A stretch of DNA of 64,000 nt from UBA1794 sp964439955. Its GTDB lineage: Bacteria > Bacteroidota > Bacteroidia > Bacteroidales > Bacteroidaceae. The notes under the pieces were generated by a model. The model did no database searches, had not been told where the DNA came from, and was given only the letters and a program-made list of their open reading frames with translations. Both the position numbers and the translations under genes were made by a program. Below, in pieces: positions 43,009 through 52,106 of this stretch (positions are counted from its first letter, which is position 1; each line of letters begins with the position of its first letter). The stretch lies in the NCBI GenBank assembly GCA_964439955.1, contig CAYTPX010000005.1, forward strand, positions 1 to 64,000, written 5' to 3'.

Positions 43009-43806
43009 ATGCAACGGTATTTCATGTACTTCAGTTACGACGGTACGTCCTACCACGGCTGGCAAGTGCAGCCGGGTGCTGTCACGGTGCAACAGGTCTT
43101 GCAGGAAGCCCTGTCTACTATCTTGCGCCATCCGGTGGAGCTGGTAGGGGCGGGGCGCACTGACGCGGGTGTCCATGCCGCACGCATGGTGGCCCACTTC
43201 GACCTCCCCGACGCCCCGGAGGGAGGGGCGGGTACGCCGGAAGCTCTCGCAGCCATGGCGGCACGGTTGAACCGTTTTTTGCCCCATGACATTGCGGTGG
43301 AACGCATTTGTCCGGTTGTCCCGGAAGCGCACGCCCGCTTCTCGGCCCTCTCGCGCACGTACCAATATTTTATGTCCCGCCGCAAGTCGCCGTTTTCCCG
43401 TGCTTACTGCTATTATTATGCGGCCCCCTTGGACGTGGAGGCCATGAACCACGCCGCGGGCATGCTGCTTGGCTATCGGGACTTCACGAGTTTCAGCAAA
43501 CTGCATACGGACGTCAAGACGAACAACTGCCATGTGCGCCGGGCCTTTTGGCAGGGGGAGGAACCAGGCAAGTTGGTATTCACGATAGAAGCCGACCGCT
43601 TTTTGCGCAACATGGTGCGCGCCGTCGTGGGGACGCTGCTCGACGTGGGGCGGGGCAAGATGCCGCCCGGGGCGATAACCCGCATCTTGGACGAAAAAGA
43701 TCGCCGTGCCGCCGGGAATAGCGCGCCGGCTTGCGGCCTTTTCCTGATGGATGTGGCCTATCCGGACGATGTGTTTCCCCGGACAAACCGCATGCAGAAC
43801 CCTTGA
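43009..43806 (+). CDS. truA: tRNA pseudouridine(38-40) synthase
   Basis: It converts uridines 38-40 of the tRNA anticodon arm to pseudouridine. The 265 residues begin MQRYFMYFSYDGTSYHGWQ and hold the catalytic Asp52 in GAGRTDAGVHA. FLRNMVRAVVGTL is the conserved C-terminal block. The longer open frame to 42871 runs back through repeat array I and is not used. It is divergent from the PorT-like gene. Confidence 0.94.
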   Translation: MQRYFMYFSYDGTSYHGWQVQPGAVTVQQVLQEALSTILRHPVELVGAGRTDAGVHAARMVAHFDLPDAPEGGAGTPEALAAMAARLNRFLPHDIAVERICPVVPEAHARFSALSRTYQYFMSRRKSPFSRAYCYYYAAPLDVEAMNHAAGMLLGYRDFTSFSKLHTDVKTNNCHVRRAFWQGEEPGKLVFTIEADRFLRNMVRAVVGTLLDVGRGKMPPGAITRILDEKDRRAAGNSAPACGLFLMDVAYPDDVFPRTNRMQNP

Positions 43807-43861
43807 AGGCCGCCCGTATTGGCGGGCAGGGCAAGAAAAAACGAGTTTGGATATGGATTTT

Positions 43862-43893
43862 TTTGATAATAAAGAATGTTTTTCTTATATTTG
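43862..43893 (+). promoter_or_regulatory. Promoter of the glycogen gene cluster
   Basis: TTTG (43862-43865), 20 bases, then TATATTTG (43886-43893), a complete two-element match. The leader to 44050 is about 150 bases and contains small palindromes (GCAAGCCTTGC, CCTTGCCAAGG) that could fold. Confidence 0.75.
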
Positions 43894-44049
43894 AGGCGGA
43901 AAGGGGAGCGGCCGTTTGCCCGGTTTGCCCCGGCGGCGCAAGCCTTGCCAAGGAACTTGGCCGGACGGGAGCGGGAAGAAGGCGGAAGGCTCGTGCCTTT
44001 CCCCGATTGAAGTGGAAATTAAACATAAAACCTTATAAGAGAGAAAACC

Positions 44050-45999
44050 ATGAGCTATTTGAGTTTTGACCGAACCACGATGATTAATCTCGACGAGTCG
44101 CTCCCACGGGAAATCCTGCGCACGAATCGTTCGGGAGCTTATTCCTGCTCGACCGTCGTGGACTGCAACACGAGAAAGTACCACGGTTTGCTTGTCATCC
44201 CGATACCCGAACTGGATGACGAGAACCATGTCCTGCTTTCCTCGTTGGATGAAACCGTCATCCAGCATGGCGCCGAGTTCAATCTGGGGCTGCATAAATA
44301 CCAAGGGAACAACTACAGCCCGCGCGGGCACAAGTATATCAGGAGCTATGACTGCGAAGTCGTCCCGAAAACGACGTACCGCGTGGGCGGCGTGCTCTTG
44401 ACGAAGGAAAAACTGTTCGTGCATCATGAGAACCGCATCCTTATCCGTTATACCTTGGTTGATGCGCATTCTGCCACCACCTTGCGCTTCCGCCCTTTCC
44501 TCGCTTTTAGGAGCGTGCGCGAATATACGCACGAGAACCCGATGGCCAACCGCGACTTCTCGCGCATCGACTGCGGGATAAAGACATGCATGTACCCCAG
44601 TTACCCGGAATTGTACATGCAGTTCAGCAAACAGAACGAATTCCATTTCGAACCCTACTGGTATCGTGGCATCGAGTACACGAAAGAACAGGAGCGCGGC
44701 TACCATTTCAATGAAGACCTCTATGTCCCCGGCTATTTCGAGGTAAGCATCCGCAAGGGGGAAAGCATTGTCTTTTCGGCCGGGATTTCGGAAACCGATT
44801 CGCAGAAGCTGAAGAAACTTTATGCCGCCGAATACGACAGCCGGGTCCCGCGCAACAGCTTTGAGAATTGCCTGCGTAACGCGGCCCACCAGTTCCATAA
44901 CAAACAGGGCGGGAAGCATTACATAGTGTCGGGCTATCCTTGGTTTAAGTGCCGTGCGCGCGACTTGTTTGTCTCCATCCCGGGGCTGACGTTGGCATTG
45001 GACGAGATGGATGAGTTCTACAGTGTCATGGCCACGGCGCAAGAGGCCGTGCGCGAGTTCATGGAGACCGGCAAGACCTCTTCCAAGATTTACGAGATGG
45101 AGCATCCCGATGTCTTGCTTTGGCTGGTCTGGGCCTTGCAGCAGTATGCCAAACACGAATCGCGCAAAGCATGCCGCGAGCGCTATGGCAGCTTGTTGCG
45201 CGACGTGGTCGGCTACATTCGCCGGGGCGCGCATCCCAACCTGCAACTCCATGACAACGCGCTCCTCTATGCCGACGGGCGCGACAAGGCGATTACTTGG
45301 ATGAACTCCACGGCCTATGGGCGGCCGGTGATACCCCGCACGGGATATATCGTGGAGTTCAACTCCCTTTGGTATAACGCCCTGTGCTTCGTGGCCGACC
45401 TTTTCCGTGAGGAGGACGGGGCTTATAGCGCCGAGCTGGACGCCTTGGCCGAGAAGTCGGGGCGCTCGTTTGTGGAAATGTTCTTGAATGAATATGGTTA
45501 TTTGCTGGATTACGTAAGCGGGCAAATGATGGACTGGAGCGTGCGCCCGAATATGATATTTTCCGTGGCCTTCGATTATTCCCCCTTGGACCGGAAGCAG
45601 AAAAAGGGCGTGTTGGATACCGTGACGAAGGAGCTTCTTACGCCGAAGGGCTTGCGCTCGTTGAGCCCGAAGAGTGGCGGCTACAACCCGAACTATGTCG
45701 GACGGCAAGAGCAGCGCGACTATGCCTACCATCAAGGTACGGCATGGCCTTGGCTGATGGGCTTTTACTTGGAGGCTTACCTGCGGATTTACAAAATGAG
45801 CGGGCTTTCTTTTGTGGAGCGGCAGCTGGATAATTTTGAGTCGGAGATGGCTTATCATTGCATCGGCACCTTGTCGGAACTTTATGATGGGAATCCTCCT
45901 TTCTCGGGGCGTGGGGCCATTTCTTTTGCCATGAACGTGGCCGAAATCCTGCGTTCGAAGAAATTGCTGACGAAGTATAACAGTATATCAAAGATATAA
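44050..45999 (+). CDS. Glycogen debranching enzyme (amylo-alpha-1,6-glucosidase, GH133)
   Basis: It removes alpha-1,6 branch glucose during glycogen turnover in the cytoplasm. The 649 residues have an N-terminal beta-sandwich (SGAYSCSTVVDCNTRKYHGL) and a C-terminal (alpha/alpha)6 barrel with YPWFKCRARDLFVSIPGL, DGRDKAITWMNS and YHQGTAWPWLMG, which are typical of archaeal and bacterial GDE proteins. It is first in a run with a GT4 glycogen synthase-like gene and a GH57 gene, with gaps of 20 and 32 bases. No branching enzyme gene is in the window. Confidence 0.92.
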   Translation: MSYLSFDRTTMINLDESLPREILRTNRSGAYSCSTVVDCNTRKYHGLLVIPIPELDDENHVLLSSLDETVIQHGAEFNLGLHKYQGNNYSPRGHKYIRSYDCEVVPKTTYRVGGVLLTKEKLFVHHENRILIRYTLVDAHSATTLRFRPFLAFRSVREYTHENPMANRDFSRIDCGIKTCMYPSYPELYMQFSKQNEFHFEPYWYRGIEYTKEQERGYHFNEDLYVPGYFEVSIRKGESIVFSAGISETDSQKLKKLYAAEYDSRVPRNSFENCLRNAAHQFHNKQGGKHYIVSGYPWFKCRARDLFVSIPGLTLALDEMDEFYSVMATAQEAVREFMETGKTSSKIYEMEHPDVLLWLVWALQQYAKHESRKACRERYGSLLRDVVGYIRRGAHPNLQLHDNALLYADGRDKAITWMNSTAYGRPVIPRTGYIVEFNSLWYNALCFVADLFREEDGAYSAELDALAEKSGRSFVEMFLNEYGYLLDYVSGQMMDWSVRPNMIFSVAFDYSPLDRKQKKGVLDTVTKELLTPKGLRSLSPKSGGYNPNYVGRQEQRDYAYHQGTAWPWLMGFYLEAYLRIYKMSGLSFVERQLDNFESEMAYHCIGTLSELYDGNPPFSGRGAISFAMNVAEILRSKKLLTKYNSISKI

Positions 46000-46019
46000 G
46001 ACTTGGGAGGAAAAGAAGT

Positions 46020-47288
46020 ATGAAAGTTCTAATGTTTGGTTGGGAATTTCCTCCTCATATCTTGGGAGGGTTGGGCACTGCCAGCTACGGATTGACGAAA
46101 GGCATGTCTGTTCAGCAAGATCTCGAAATCACTTTCTGCATACCTAAGCCGTGGGGTGATGAAGACCAGAGTTTCTTGCGCATTATCGGCATGAACAGCG
46201 TGCCCATCGTGTGGTGCGAAAAGAATTGGGAGGAAGTGAAAGCACGATATTCTGCGTACATGGATCCCCAATTATACTATGATATGCGCGACCATATCTA
46301 TGCCGATTTCAACTACCGGCATACGGATGACTTTGGATGCTTGGAATTTTCGGGTCGGTATCCCGACAATTTGCAGGAAGAGATCAACAATTATTCGATA
46401 GTTGCGGGAGTCGTTGCCCGGCAACAGCAGTTCGATATTATCCATTCCCACGATTGGCTGACCTATCCCGCGGGCATCCATGCAAAACAAGTGAGCGGGA
46501 AGCCGCTGGTTATCCACGTGCATGCCACGGACTTCGACCGCAGCCGCGGGAATGTGAATCCCGTGGTTTACGGAATCGAGAAGAACGGGATGGACTATGC
46601 CGACCATATCATGTGCGTAAGTGAATTGACCCGGCAGACAGTCATCCATCGTTATTTCCAAGATCCCCGCAAGGTTTCTACCGTGCACAATGCTGTTACG
46701 CCATTGTCGCAGGAGATTCTGGATATCCAGCCCCAGAAAAATCCAAAAGAGAAAGTCGTTACGTTTTTGGGGCGCATTACCATGCAAAAAGGGCCGGAGT
46801 ATTTCGTAGAAGCGGCTAAGATGGTGTTGGATCGTACGAGGAATATCCGGTTTGTCATGGCGGGTAACGGGGATATGATGGAGCGGATGATTAATTTGGT
46901 AGCGATCCGCGGGATAGCCGACCGTTTCCATTTTCCCGGCTTTATGAAGGGTAAGCAGGTATATGAAGTCTTAAAAGCAAGTGATGTCTACGTCATGCCT
47001 TCCGTCTCCGAGCCTTTTGGGATTTCCCCCTTGGAGGCAATGCAGTGCAGCGTGCCGACAGTTATTTCCAAGCAGTCCGGTTGCTCTGAGATTCTCTCAA
47101 AATGCATAAAGACGGACTATTGGGACATACATGCCATGGCAGATTCCATATATAGCATATGCACATATCCGTCGCTCTACAATTATTTATGCGAGGAAGG
47201 GAAGAAGGAAGTAGACGGCATTACGTGGGAAAATGCAGGACTGAAGGTGCGTGCGATTTATGAGAGCGTCTTACAAAATTATCGATAA
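46020..47288 (+). CDS. Glycogen synthase-like glycosyltransferase (GT4)
   Basis: A GT-B enzyme of 422 residues, likely elongating alpha-glucan from a nucleotide sugar. MFGWEFPPHILGGLGTASYGL is the glycine-rich N-terminus of starch/glycogen synthase-like GT4 enzymes. HVHATDFDRSRGN lies in the acceptor domain, and SVSEPFGISPLEAMQC carries the donor-site Glu pair. It is shorter than classical GlgA. GGAGG stands nine bases before the start. Its place between GH133 and GH57 genes supports the glycogen role. Confidence 0.9.
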   Translation: MKVLMFGWEFPPHILGGLGTASYGLTKGMSVQQDLEITFCIPKPWGDEDQSFLRIIGMNSVPIVWCEKNWEEVKARYSAYMDPQLYYDMRDHIYADFNYRHTDDFGCLEFSGRYPDNLQEEINNYSIVAGVVARQQQFDIIHSHDWLTYPAGIHAKQVSGKPLVIHVHATDFDRSRGNVNPVVYGIEKNGMDYADHIMCVSELTRQTVIHRYFQDPRKVSTVHNAVTPLSQEILDIQPQKNPKEKVVTFLGRITMQKGPEYFVEAAKMVLDRTRNIRFVMAGNGDMMERMINLVAIRGIADRFHFPGFMKGKQVYEVLKASDVYVMPSVSEPFGISPLEAMQCSVPTVISKQSGCSEILSKCIKTDYWDIHAMADSIYSICTYPSLYNYLCEEGKKEVDGITWENAGLKVRAIYESVLQNYR

Positions 47289-47320
47289 TAACACTTTAAT
47301 TCAAAAAACCGAAATCTGAT

Positions 47321-48775
47321 ATGAAAACGATTTGCTTTTTCTTCGAACTGCATAACTTCTTCCACCTTAAGCGTTACCGCTTTTTCGAGATAGGGCGTGA
47401 CCATTATTATTATGACGATTATGCCAACGAGGCAAGCATGAACGATTTGGCAGAGAAGTCCTACCGCCCTACGCTCGATACGTTGTTGTGGATGGTAAAT
47501 ACCTACGGCAAGGAGTTTAAAGTGGCTCTCTCCATTTCGGGAGTGGCCATGGAGCACATGGAACTGCATGCCCCCGATGTCATCGAGAAGATACAGGACT
47601 TGGTGAACACTGGCTGTTGCGAGTTGATTGCAGAGCCCTATTCCCATGGGCTTTCTTCGCTGGTAGACGAGGAAGTTTTCCAGGAAGAGGTGAAGCGGCA
47701 GTGCCGTAAGATGAAACAAGTGTTCGGTTATACGCCCAAGGTCTTGCGCAATACCAACATGCTCTATTCGGACGATATCGGAGGCTTGGCGGCAAGCATG
47801 GGCTTCAAGGGCATGCTGACCGAAGGAGCCAAGTATGTACTGGGTTGGAAGAGCCCCCATTATTTGTACCATTGCAACCAGAACCCGGATTTAAAGCTCT
47901 TGCTGCGCGATTTTAAGTTGTCCGACGATATCAGTTTGCGTTTCTCGAATTCGGAATGGAACGAGTTCCCCTTGTTTGCCGACACTTATACGGACTGGAT
48001 TGCCGCTTTCCCGGAGGAAGAACAGGTTATCAACATTTTCATGAATATGGCTTCCATCGGTATGGCACAGCCTCTTTCGTCTAATATCTTGGAATTCCTG
48101 AAGGCGATTCCCGCCTGCGCCAAGCAACGCGGCATCACTTTCTCCACGCCGACGGAGATAATCGGGCGGATGAAATCGGTGGGGCAAATCGATGTGCCCT
48201 ATCCTACGTCCTGGTCCGACGAGGAGCGCGATGTCAGTTCGTGGTTGGGCAACGTGATGCAGAAGGAGGCCTTCAACAAGTTGTATGGCGTGGCCGAACG
48301 GGTTCGCCTCTGCAACGACCACCGTATCAAGCAAGACTGGGATTACCTCCAGGCCAGCAACCATTTCCGTTTCATGACGACCAAGAATTCCGGCGTGGGC
48401 ATTGACCGGGGTATTTATGATTCGCCTTATGACGCATTTACCAATTATATGAACGTGTTGGCCGACTTCATTCGTCGCGTCGATGCCCTTTATCCGGCTG
48501 ACATCGAGACGGAAGAGTTGAACCCGTTGCTCACCACTATCCGAAACCAGAGTATCGAGATTGAGCAGCTGACGAACAAAATCGAAGCACTGGTGCAGAA
48601 GAATGAAAAACTGGAAGAGGCCCAAAAGAAGCAGGCCCAGCAGCGGAAAGCCCCTGCAAGCCATTCGGGCAAGGAAGAAGCCCCTGACGGCAAACCGAGA
48701 CGCCGGGGGCGTCCGAAAGCCGTTGCAGATGCTTCGGGAGAGCCGCAGGCAGAATACGGCGAAACACAAGAGTAG
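47321..48775 (+). CDS. GH57 alpha-amylase-like protein with coiled-coil and AT-hook-like tail
   Basis: A family 57 glycoside hydrolase acting on alpha-glucans in the cytoplasm. The catalytic domain (about 1-400) has FFELHNFFHLKRY, the likely nucleophile Glu in CELIAEPYSHGL near residue 105, and LRNTNMLYSDD. After about residue 405 comes a predicted coiled coil (IEIEQLTNKIEALVQKNEKL) and a charged, Gln/Lys-rich tail ending with PRRRGRPKAV, an RGRP AT-hook-like motif near residues 459-468. That tail is unusual for an amylase. It is the last gene of the glycogen run. Confidence 0.88.
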   Translation: MKTICFFFELHNFFHLKRYRFFEIGRDHYYYDDYANEASMNDLAEKSYRPTLDTLLWMVNTYGKEFKVALSISGVAMEHMELHAPDVIEKIQDLVNTGCCELIAEPYSHGLSSLVDEEVFQEEVKRQCRKMKQVFGYTPKVLRNTNMLYSDDIGGLAASMGFKGMLTEGAKYVLGWKSPHYLYHCNQNPDLKLLLRDFKLSDDISLRFSNSEWNEFPLFADTYTDWIAAFPEEEQVINIFMNMASIGMAQPLSSNILEFLKAIPACAKQRGITFSTPTEIIGRMKSVGQIDVPYPTSWSDEERDVSSWLGNVMQKEAFNKLYGVAERVRLCNDHRIKQDWDYLQASNHFRFMTTKNSGVGIDRGIYDSPYDAFTNYMNVLADFIRRVDALYPADIETEELNPLLTTIRNQSIEIEQLTNKIEALVQKNEKLEEAQKKQAQQRKAPASHSGKEEAPDGKPRRRGRPKAVADASGEPQAEYGETQE

Positions 48776-48838
48776 GAATGGGTGGAAGATAGTAGGGGCA
48801 CGTCCATTTGCCCTTTCCCGTTCTTCAAGGAATGCCGG

Positions 48839-48867
48839 GCCGGGGGGAGACCTCCGGCTCTCTTTTT
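48839..48867 (+). terminator. Terminator of the glycogen cluster
   Basis: An eight-base stem GCCGGGGG / CCTCCGGC (one G-U) with a GAGA tetraloop, followed by TCTCTTTTT. Confidence 0.75.
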
Positions 48868-48880
48868 GTGGGAGAAACCA

Positions 48881-48911
48881 TTGCCTGTCACGAAAATAAT
48901 GCCCATTTTTG
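48881..48911 (+). promoter_or_regulatory. Promoter of the zinc-ribbon protein gene
   Basis: TTG (48881-48883), 20 bases, then CATTTTTG (48904-48911), one base from TAnnTTTG, 75 bases before the start. Confidence 0.5.
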
Positions 48912-48985
48912 TGCCGCAAACGTAGTCCCTTTCTTTTTCGTACCCCAAGGGGAGGGACGTAGCCTTTTGTATCAGAAGTAGGAAA

Positions 48986-50119
48986 ATGAAAACCCTTGTT
49001 TCATGTCCCCGCTGCGGAAGCCGTGTGGAGCCTGGCATCGGGAAATGCCCAAGTTGCGGGCGTTTGTTGGAATGCCTGGAGTGCCACGAACCTTTGTCCG
49101 GGGGTGAGGACCAATGCCCCCATTGCGGCGCGTCGTTCCTTTCTGGCGAGGAAGAAAAAGCGGCGGCACTTTCTTCTATTTTCCCAGCATCCGATCCGGA
49201 AAATCCTTGCCCCGAAAGAGAGAAGCCCCGGCGCACGCGGGGGATAAGGAAGTTGCTTGCCGCCTTGTCCTTTCTCGTGCTGGCATTGGCCGCTTGGCTC
49301 TTTTATTCGTGGCAGGCGCGCCGTGTCGAGGAAGAACGGGCTTGGCAAGCCGCACGTGATTCGGCCACGCTCGGGGCGCTTTCTTCTTTTCTGGCCCGTT
49401 ATCCCGGCGGTGTCCATTTCGGGCAGGCCGACTCTTTGTTCCGGGTGCTGAAGCAGGCCGACGACCGGACGTGGGAGGCCGTGTCGGGTTCGGGCAAGGT
49501 CGAACCGTTCCAAAGTTATTTGGCGCAATACCCTCACGGCCTGCATGCGGGGTATGCCGTGCAAAAGATTGACTCGCTTCGTTGGAGCCAAGCCTTGATG
49601 GCGAATACGGAAGAGTCGTATGCCTTCTATCTGGATACCCATCCCGACGGGGCGTATGTGGTGGAGGCACAGATAAAGAAGCAGGCCCTGGAAAAACTGA
49701 AGCTCACGGAGGAAGAGGAGGCAGCGGTTGAACTTACGATGGAAGCCTATTGCCGCGCCGTGCAGGATAATGACGAGAATGCGCTTGTGGCTTTCTTCGA
49801 GCCGGTCATCGAGTTGTATTATGGGAAGAAAGGCGCAGTGGAGGCCGACGTGCTCCAGAGCCAACGTGCTTTTTATGGAAGTGCGGTCTTGAACATGGCT
49901 TTTGGAATCAGCGGGGATTTCACGTCTTCCAAAGATGAAGCAGGGTGTTACCATACGGCTTTCCCGGTAGAATGGGTGTGTACCCATGCCGATTCCGTTG
50001 AACCGGTGCGGAAACGGTTGTTGTTGCAGGCTGTATTAAGCCCAAACTTGAAAATCAAAATGATAACGTCGGAGGAGCAACCTTTTTCTTCCCTTGGAGA
50101 CGCCGGGGAAGGGGAATGA
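48986..50119 (+). CDS. Zinc-ribbon, single-membrane-segment protein with three repeated motifs
   Basis: A 377-residue protein of unknown function. The N-terminus has two zinc ribbons (CPRC/CPSC and CLEC/CPHC, residues about 7-50). A membrane helix follows near 90-107. The outer part has three related segments, SFLARYPGGVHFGQA, SYLAQYPHGLHAGYA and FYLDTHPDGAYVVEA, spaced about 45 residues apart. A C-terminal region (about 250-375) looks like an NTF2/SnoaL-type cone. The topology suggests a cytoplasmic metal-bound head and a periplasmic domain. It is alone between two promoters. Confidence 0.75.
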   Translation: MKTLVSCPRCGSRVEPGIGKCPSCGRLLECLECHEPLSGGEDQCPHCGASFLSGEEEKAAALSSIFPASDPENPCPEREKPRRTRGIRKLLAALSFLVLALAAWLFYSWQARRVEEERAWQAARDSATLGALSSFLARYPGGVHFGQADSLFRVLKQADDRTWEAVSGSGKVEPFQSYLAQYPHGLHAGYAVQKIDSLRWSQALMANTEESYAFYLDTHPDGAYVVEAQIKKQALEKLKLTEEEEAAVELTMEAYCRAVQDNDENALVAFFEPVIELYYGKKGAVEADVLQSQRAFYGSAVLNMAFGISGDFTSSKDEAGCYHTAFPVEWVCTHADSVEPVRKRLLLQAVLSPNLKIKMITSEEQPFSSLGDAGEGE

Positions 50120-50170
50120 GAATTAATCATTTTAAACAGAAAAGATGAGGGAAGGTTCTGCGAAAAGCCC

Positions 50171-50178
50171 TATTTTTG
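50171..50178 (+). promoter_or_regulatory. -7 box of the ferredoxin gene
   Basis: TATTTTTG, an exact -7 element, about 40 bases before the ATG. Confidence 0.6.
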
Positions 50179-50219
50179 CCTCCACAATTCATACTAACTA
50201 ATATAAAAAGTAGGTTAAA

Positions 50220-50387
50220 ATGGCTTATGTAATTAGCGAAGACTGCATTGCATGCGGTACTTGTATTGACGAATGCCCGGTGGGCGCTATCTCTGAAGGT
50301 GACATCTATCACATCGATCCCGAGACTTGCACGGAATGTGGCACCTGCGCAGCAGCTTGCCCCTCTGAAGCTATCCATCAAGGTTAA
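50220..50387 (+). CDS. Small 2[4Fe-4S] ferredoxin
   Basis: A 55-residue low-potential electron carrier. Two cluster motifs, CIACGTCIDECP and CTECGTCAAACP, lie 20-odd residues apart and account for nearly the whole protein, as in clostridial-type ferredoxins. It would serve pyruvate:ferredoxin oxidoreductase or similar anaerobic enzymes. It has its own promoter and one of the strongest terminators in the window, so it is probably highly expressed and monocistronic. Confidence 0.95.
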   Translation: MAYVISEDCIACGTCIDECPVGAISEGDIYHIDPETCTECGTCAAACPSEAIHQG

Positions 50388-50412
50388 GCTATTCCGGTGC
50401 ACGGAAAATAAG

Positions 50413-50456
50413 AATGCTTCCCGGCTTTGGAAGAAAAAGCCGGGAAGCATTTTTTG
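50413..50456 (+). terminator. Terminator of the ferredoxin gene
   Basis: A perfect 16-bp stem (50413-50428 and 50436-50451) with a seven-base loop and a T-run TTTTTT. Confidence 0.9.
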
Positions 50457-50468
50457 TCCGTGAAAAGG

Positions 50469-50505
50469 AAAGGGAATCTTGCGCAGGCAAGATTCCCTTT
50501 TTCAT
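50469..50505. terminator. Bidirectional terminator between ferredoxin and nudC
   Basis: A perfect 14-bp stem AAAGGGAATCTTGC / GCAAGATTCCCTTT with a four-base loop. T-rich sequence follows on both strands; it mainly serves nudC on the minus strand. Confidence 0.8.
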
Positions 50506-51306
50506 TCATCCCGGTTGATGTGTTCTTTCAAGCCATGAGTCAATCATCTTCCGGGCCAGGTTGAGCTTTTGGGGCAAGAGGGGCAGGTTGTCCTGCCCGT
50601 AAACCCCGCCATTGGTAAGCTCGTGGTCGGCAAAGCACAGTTCCCCGCTTATGTAGTCTGCCTCGAAGCCGATCATAAGTTGGCTGGGATAGGGCCATTC
50701 TTGGCTGCCGAAGTAGCGGATGTTCCCGATTTCGAGGGCCGTTTCTTCCCGTACTTCCCGCCTGACGCATTCCTCAAGCGTCTCGCCGGTCTCTACAAAG
50801 CCAGCCACGAGGCTGTAGAAGGGTTTGTGGAAGGTGCGTGCATGTACGAGCAGCACTTCTCTTCCCCGGTGGACCAGCACCAGAATAGCCGGCGATATCG
50901 GGGGGAATAGGGTTTTCCCGCAATGCGGGCATTTCTTGGAGATGGCCGTGTCGGGTAAAGTCGGAGTGCCGCAGGCAGGGCAAAAGTGGCTGTTCCTGTC
51001 CCAGAAGAGGAGTTCGGCGGCTTTGCTTGCAATCCTGTAGGCCGGTAATGGGATGGAGTCGTATGTCGCTCGTAGTTCGGTCCATTGGTATTCACCCCTT
51101 CCGTGGGGCGTTTCGGTCGCTGGTAGGGATGCTTCGCTTGATATTTCGGTAGCTTTACAGGATATGCCATTCCATTCTCCTACATTATGGAAATGTGTGT
51201 TTCCCGTAGGCAGAGGAGGGATAGTGCCGTAAGGGATGGTGTAACCTGTGGCGTTTTTCTGCAATAGTAATTTCCCGTTGAGGAATAAGAACCAATAATA
51301 ATTCAT
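50506..51306 (-). CDS. nudC: NAD+ diphosphatase / RNA deNADding Nudix hydrolase
   Basis: It cleaves NAD(H) and removes NAD caps from RNA. A zinc ribbon (CPACG ... CPHCG, about residues 110-135) precedes the Nudix box GFVETGETLEECVRREVREE (near 165-185). SQLMIGF and the downstream EADYISGEL region complete the family pattern. At 266 residues it is standard. The start MNYYWFLF is used because the -7 box (TACTTTTG, minus strand, 51326-51333) overlaps the longer frame. Confidence 0.92.
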   Translation of the reverse strand: MNYYWFLFLNGKLLLQKNATGYTIPYGTIPPLPTGNTHFHNVGEWNGISCKATEISSEASLPATETPHGRGEYQWTELRATYDSIPLPAYRIASKAAELLFWDRNSHFCPACGTPTLPDTAISKKCPHCGKTLFPPISPAILVLVHRGREVLLVHARTFHKPFYSLVAGFVETGETLEECVRREVREETALEIGNIRYFGSQEWPYPSQLMIGFEADYISGELCFADHELTNGGVYGQDNLPLLPQKLNLARKMIDSWLERTHQPG

Positions 51307-51325
51307 GGATTCACATTTTTCATGG

Positions 51326-51333
51326 CAAAAGTA
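51326..51333 (-). promoter_or_regulatory. -7 box of nudC
   Basis: Minus-strand TACTTTTG, an exact -7 element 19 bases before the nudC ATG. Confidence 0.55.
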
Positions 51334-51375
51334 CAAAAGCTACGTCAAAAAAGCGGAAGTTTCTCCGGAAAGTCT

Positions 51376-51383
51376 TATCTTTG
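51376..51383 (+). promoter_or_regulatory. -7 box of the rubrerythrin gene
   Basis: TATCTTTG, an exact -7 element 73 bases before the ATG at 51457. Confidence 0.55.
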
Positions 51384-51456
51384 CCGGAAAGCCGGTTCTT
51401 ATGGATCGGATGGAAGGTTTTATCTTTATTCTTCATAAAATAATGTGGTACGATTT

Positions 51457-52029
51457 ATGGGCGTAAAAGGAACTCAAACAGAGAAGAACCTGATGCAATC
51501 CTTTGCGGGGGAGTCTCAGGCACGTATGCGCTACACTTATTTCGCAAGTGCGGCCAAGAAAGAAGGCTATGAACAGATAGCAGCGATATTTACCGAGACG
51601 GCCGACCAGGAAAAAGAGCATGCCAAACGGATGTTCAAGTACTTGGAAGGAGGCCATGTGGAGGTAAAAGCATGTTTCCCCGCCGGGGTAATAGGGACAA
51701 CGTTGGAAAACTTAAAGGCCGCTGCCGCAGGTGAAAATGAAGAGTGGGCAAAGGATTACCCGCATTTTGCCGATATAGCCGACCAGGAAGGCTTCCCCGA
51801 GATTGCTTCGATGTACCGTAATATTGCTATTGCGGAGAAAGGGCATGAGGCGCGTTATAATGCCTTTGCGAAGAATATCGAAGAGGGCAAAGTCTTCAAG
51901 AAAGACGAAATGGTGGTATGGCAGTGCCGGAATTGCGGTTTTATTTATGAAGGAACCGAGGCTCCAGGATTGTGTCCGGCTTGCAAGCACCCGCAGGCTT
52001 ATTTCGAAGTAATGAAGACCAACGTATAA
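51457..52029 (+). CDS. Rubrerythrin
   Basis: A cytoplasmic peroxidase that protects anaerobes by reducing hydrogen peroxide. The ferritin-like diiron domain (about 1-145) carries ExxH-type ligands in FAGESQARMRY, ADQEKEHAKR and AIAEKGHEARY. The C-terminal rubredoxin domain has CRNCG and CPACKH. At 190 residues it is the classic form. The GTG at 51445 is an alternative start. The mrp gene lies 77 bases downstream. Confidence 0.95.
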   Translation: MGVKGTQTEKNLMQSFAGESQARMRYTYFASAAKKEGYEQIAAIFTETADQEKEHAKRMFKYLEGGHVEVKACFPAGVIGTTLENLKAAAAGENEEWAKDYPHFADIADQEGFPEIASMYRNIAIAEKGHEARYNAFAKNIEEGKVFKKDEMVVWQCRNCGFIYEGTEAPGLCPACKHPQAYFEVMKTNV

Positions 52030-52106
52030 ATGCTTGGTACAATGTCGTCCGCAATGGCTTCCTTTTGAGGAAAGCGATTGCGGATATTTTTTTGCCTTGG
52101 AATAAA

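Noticed and set aside
43885..45858. A 657-codon minus-strand frame opposite the GH133 gene
   Set aside because: Antisense shadow with no recognisable domain. The plus-strand gene has promoter and motifs.
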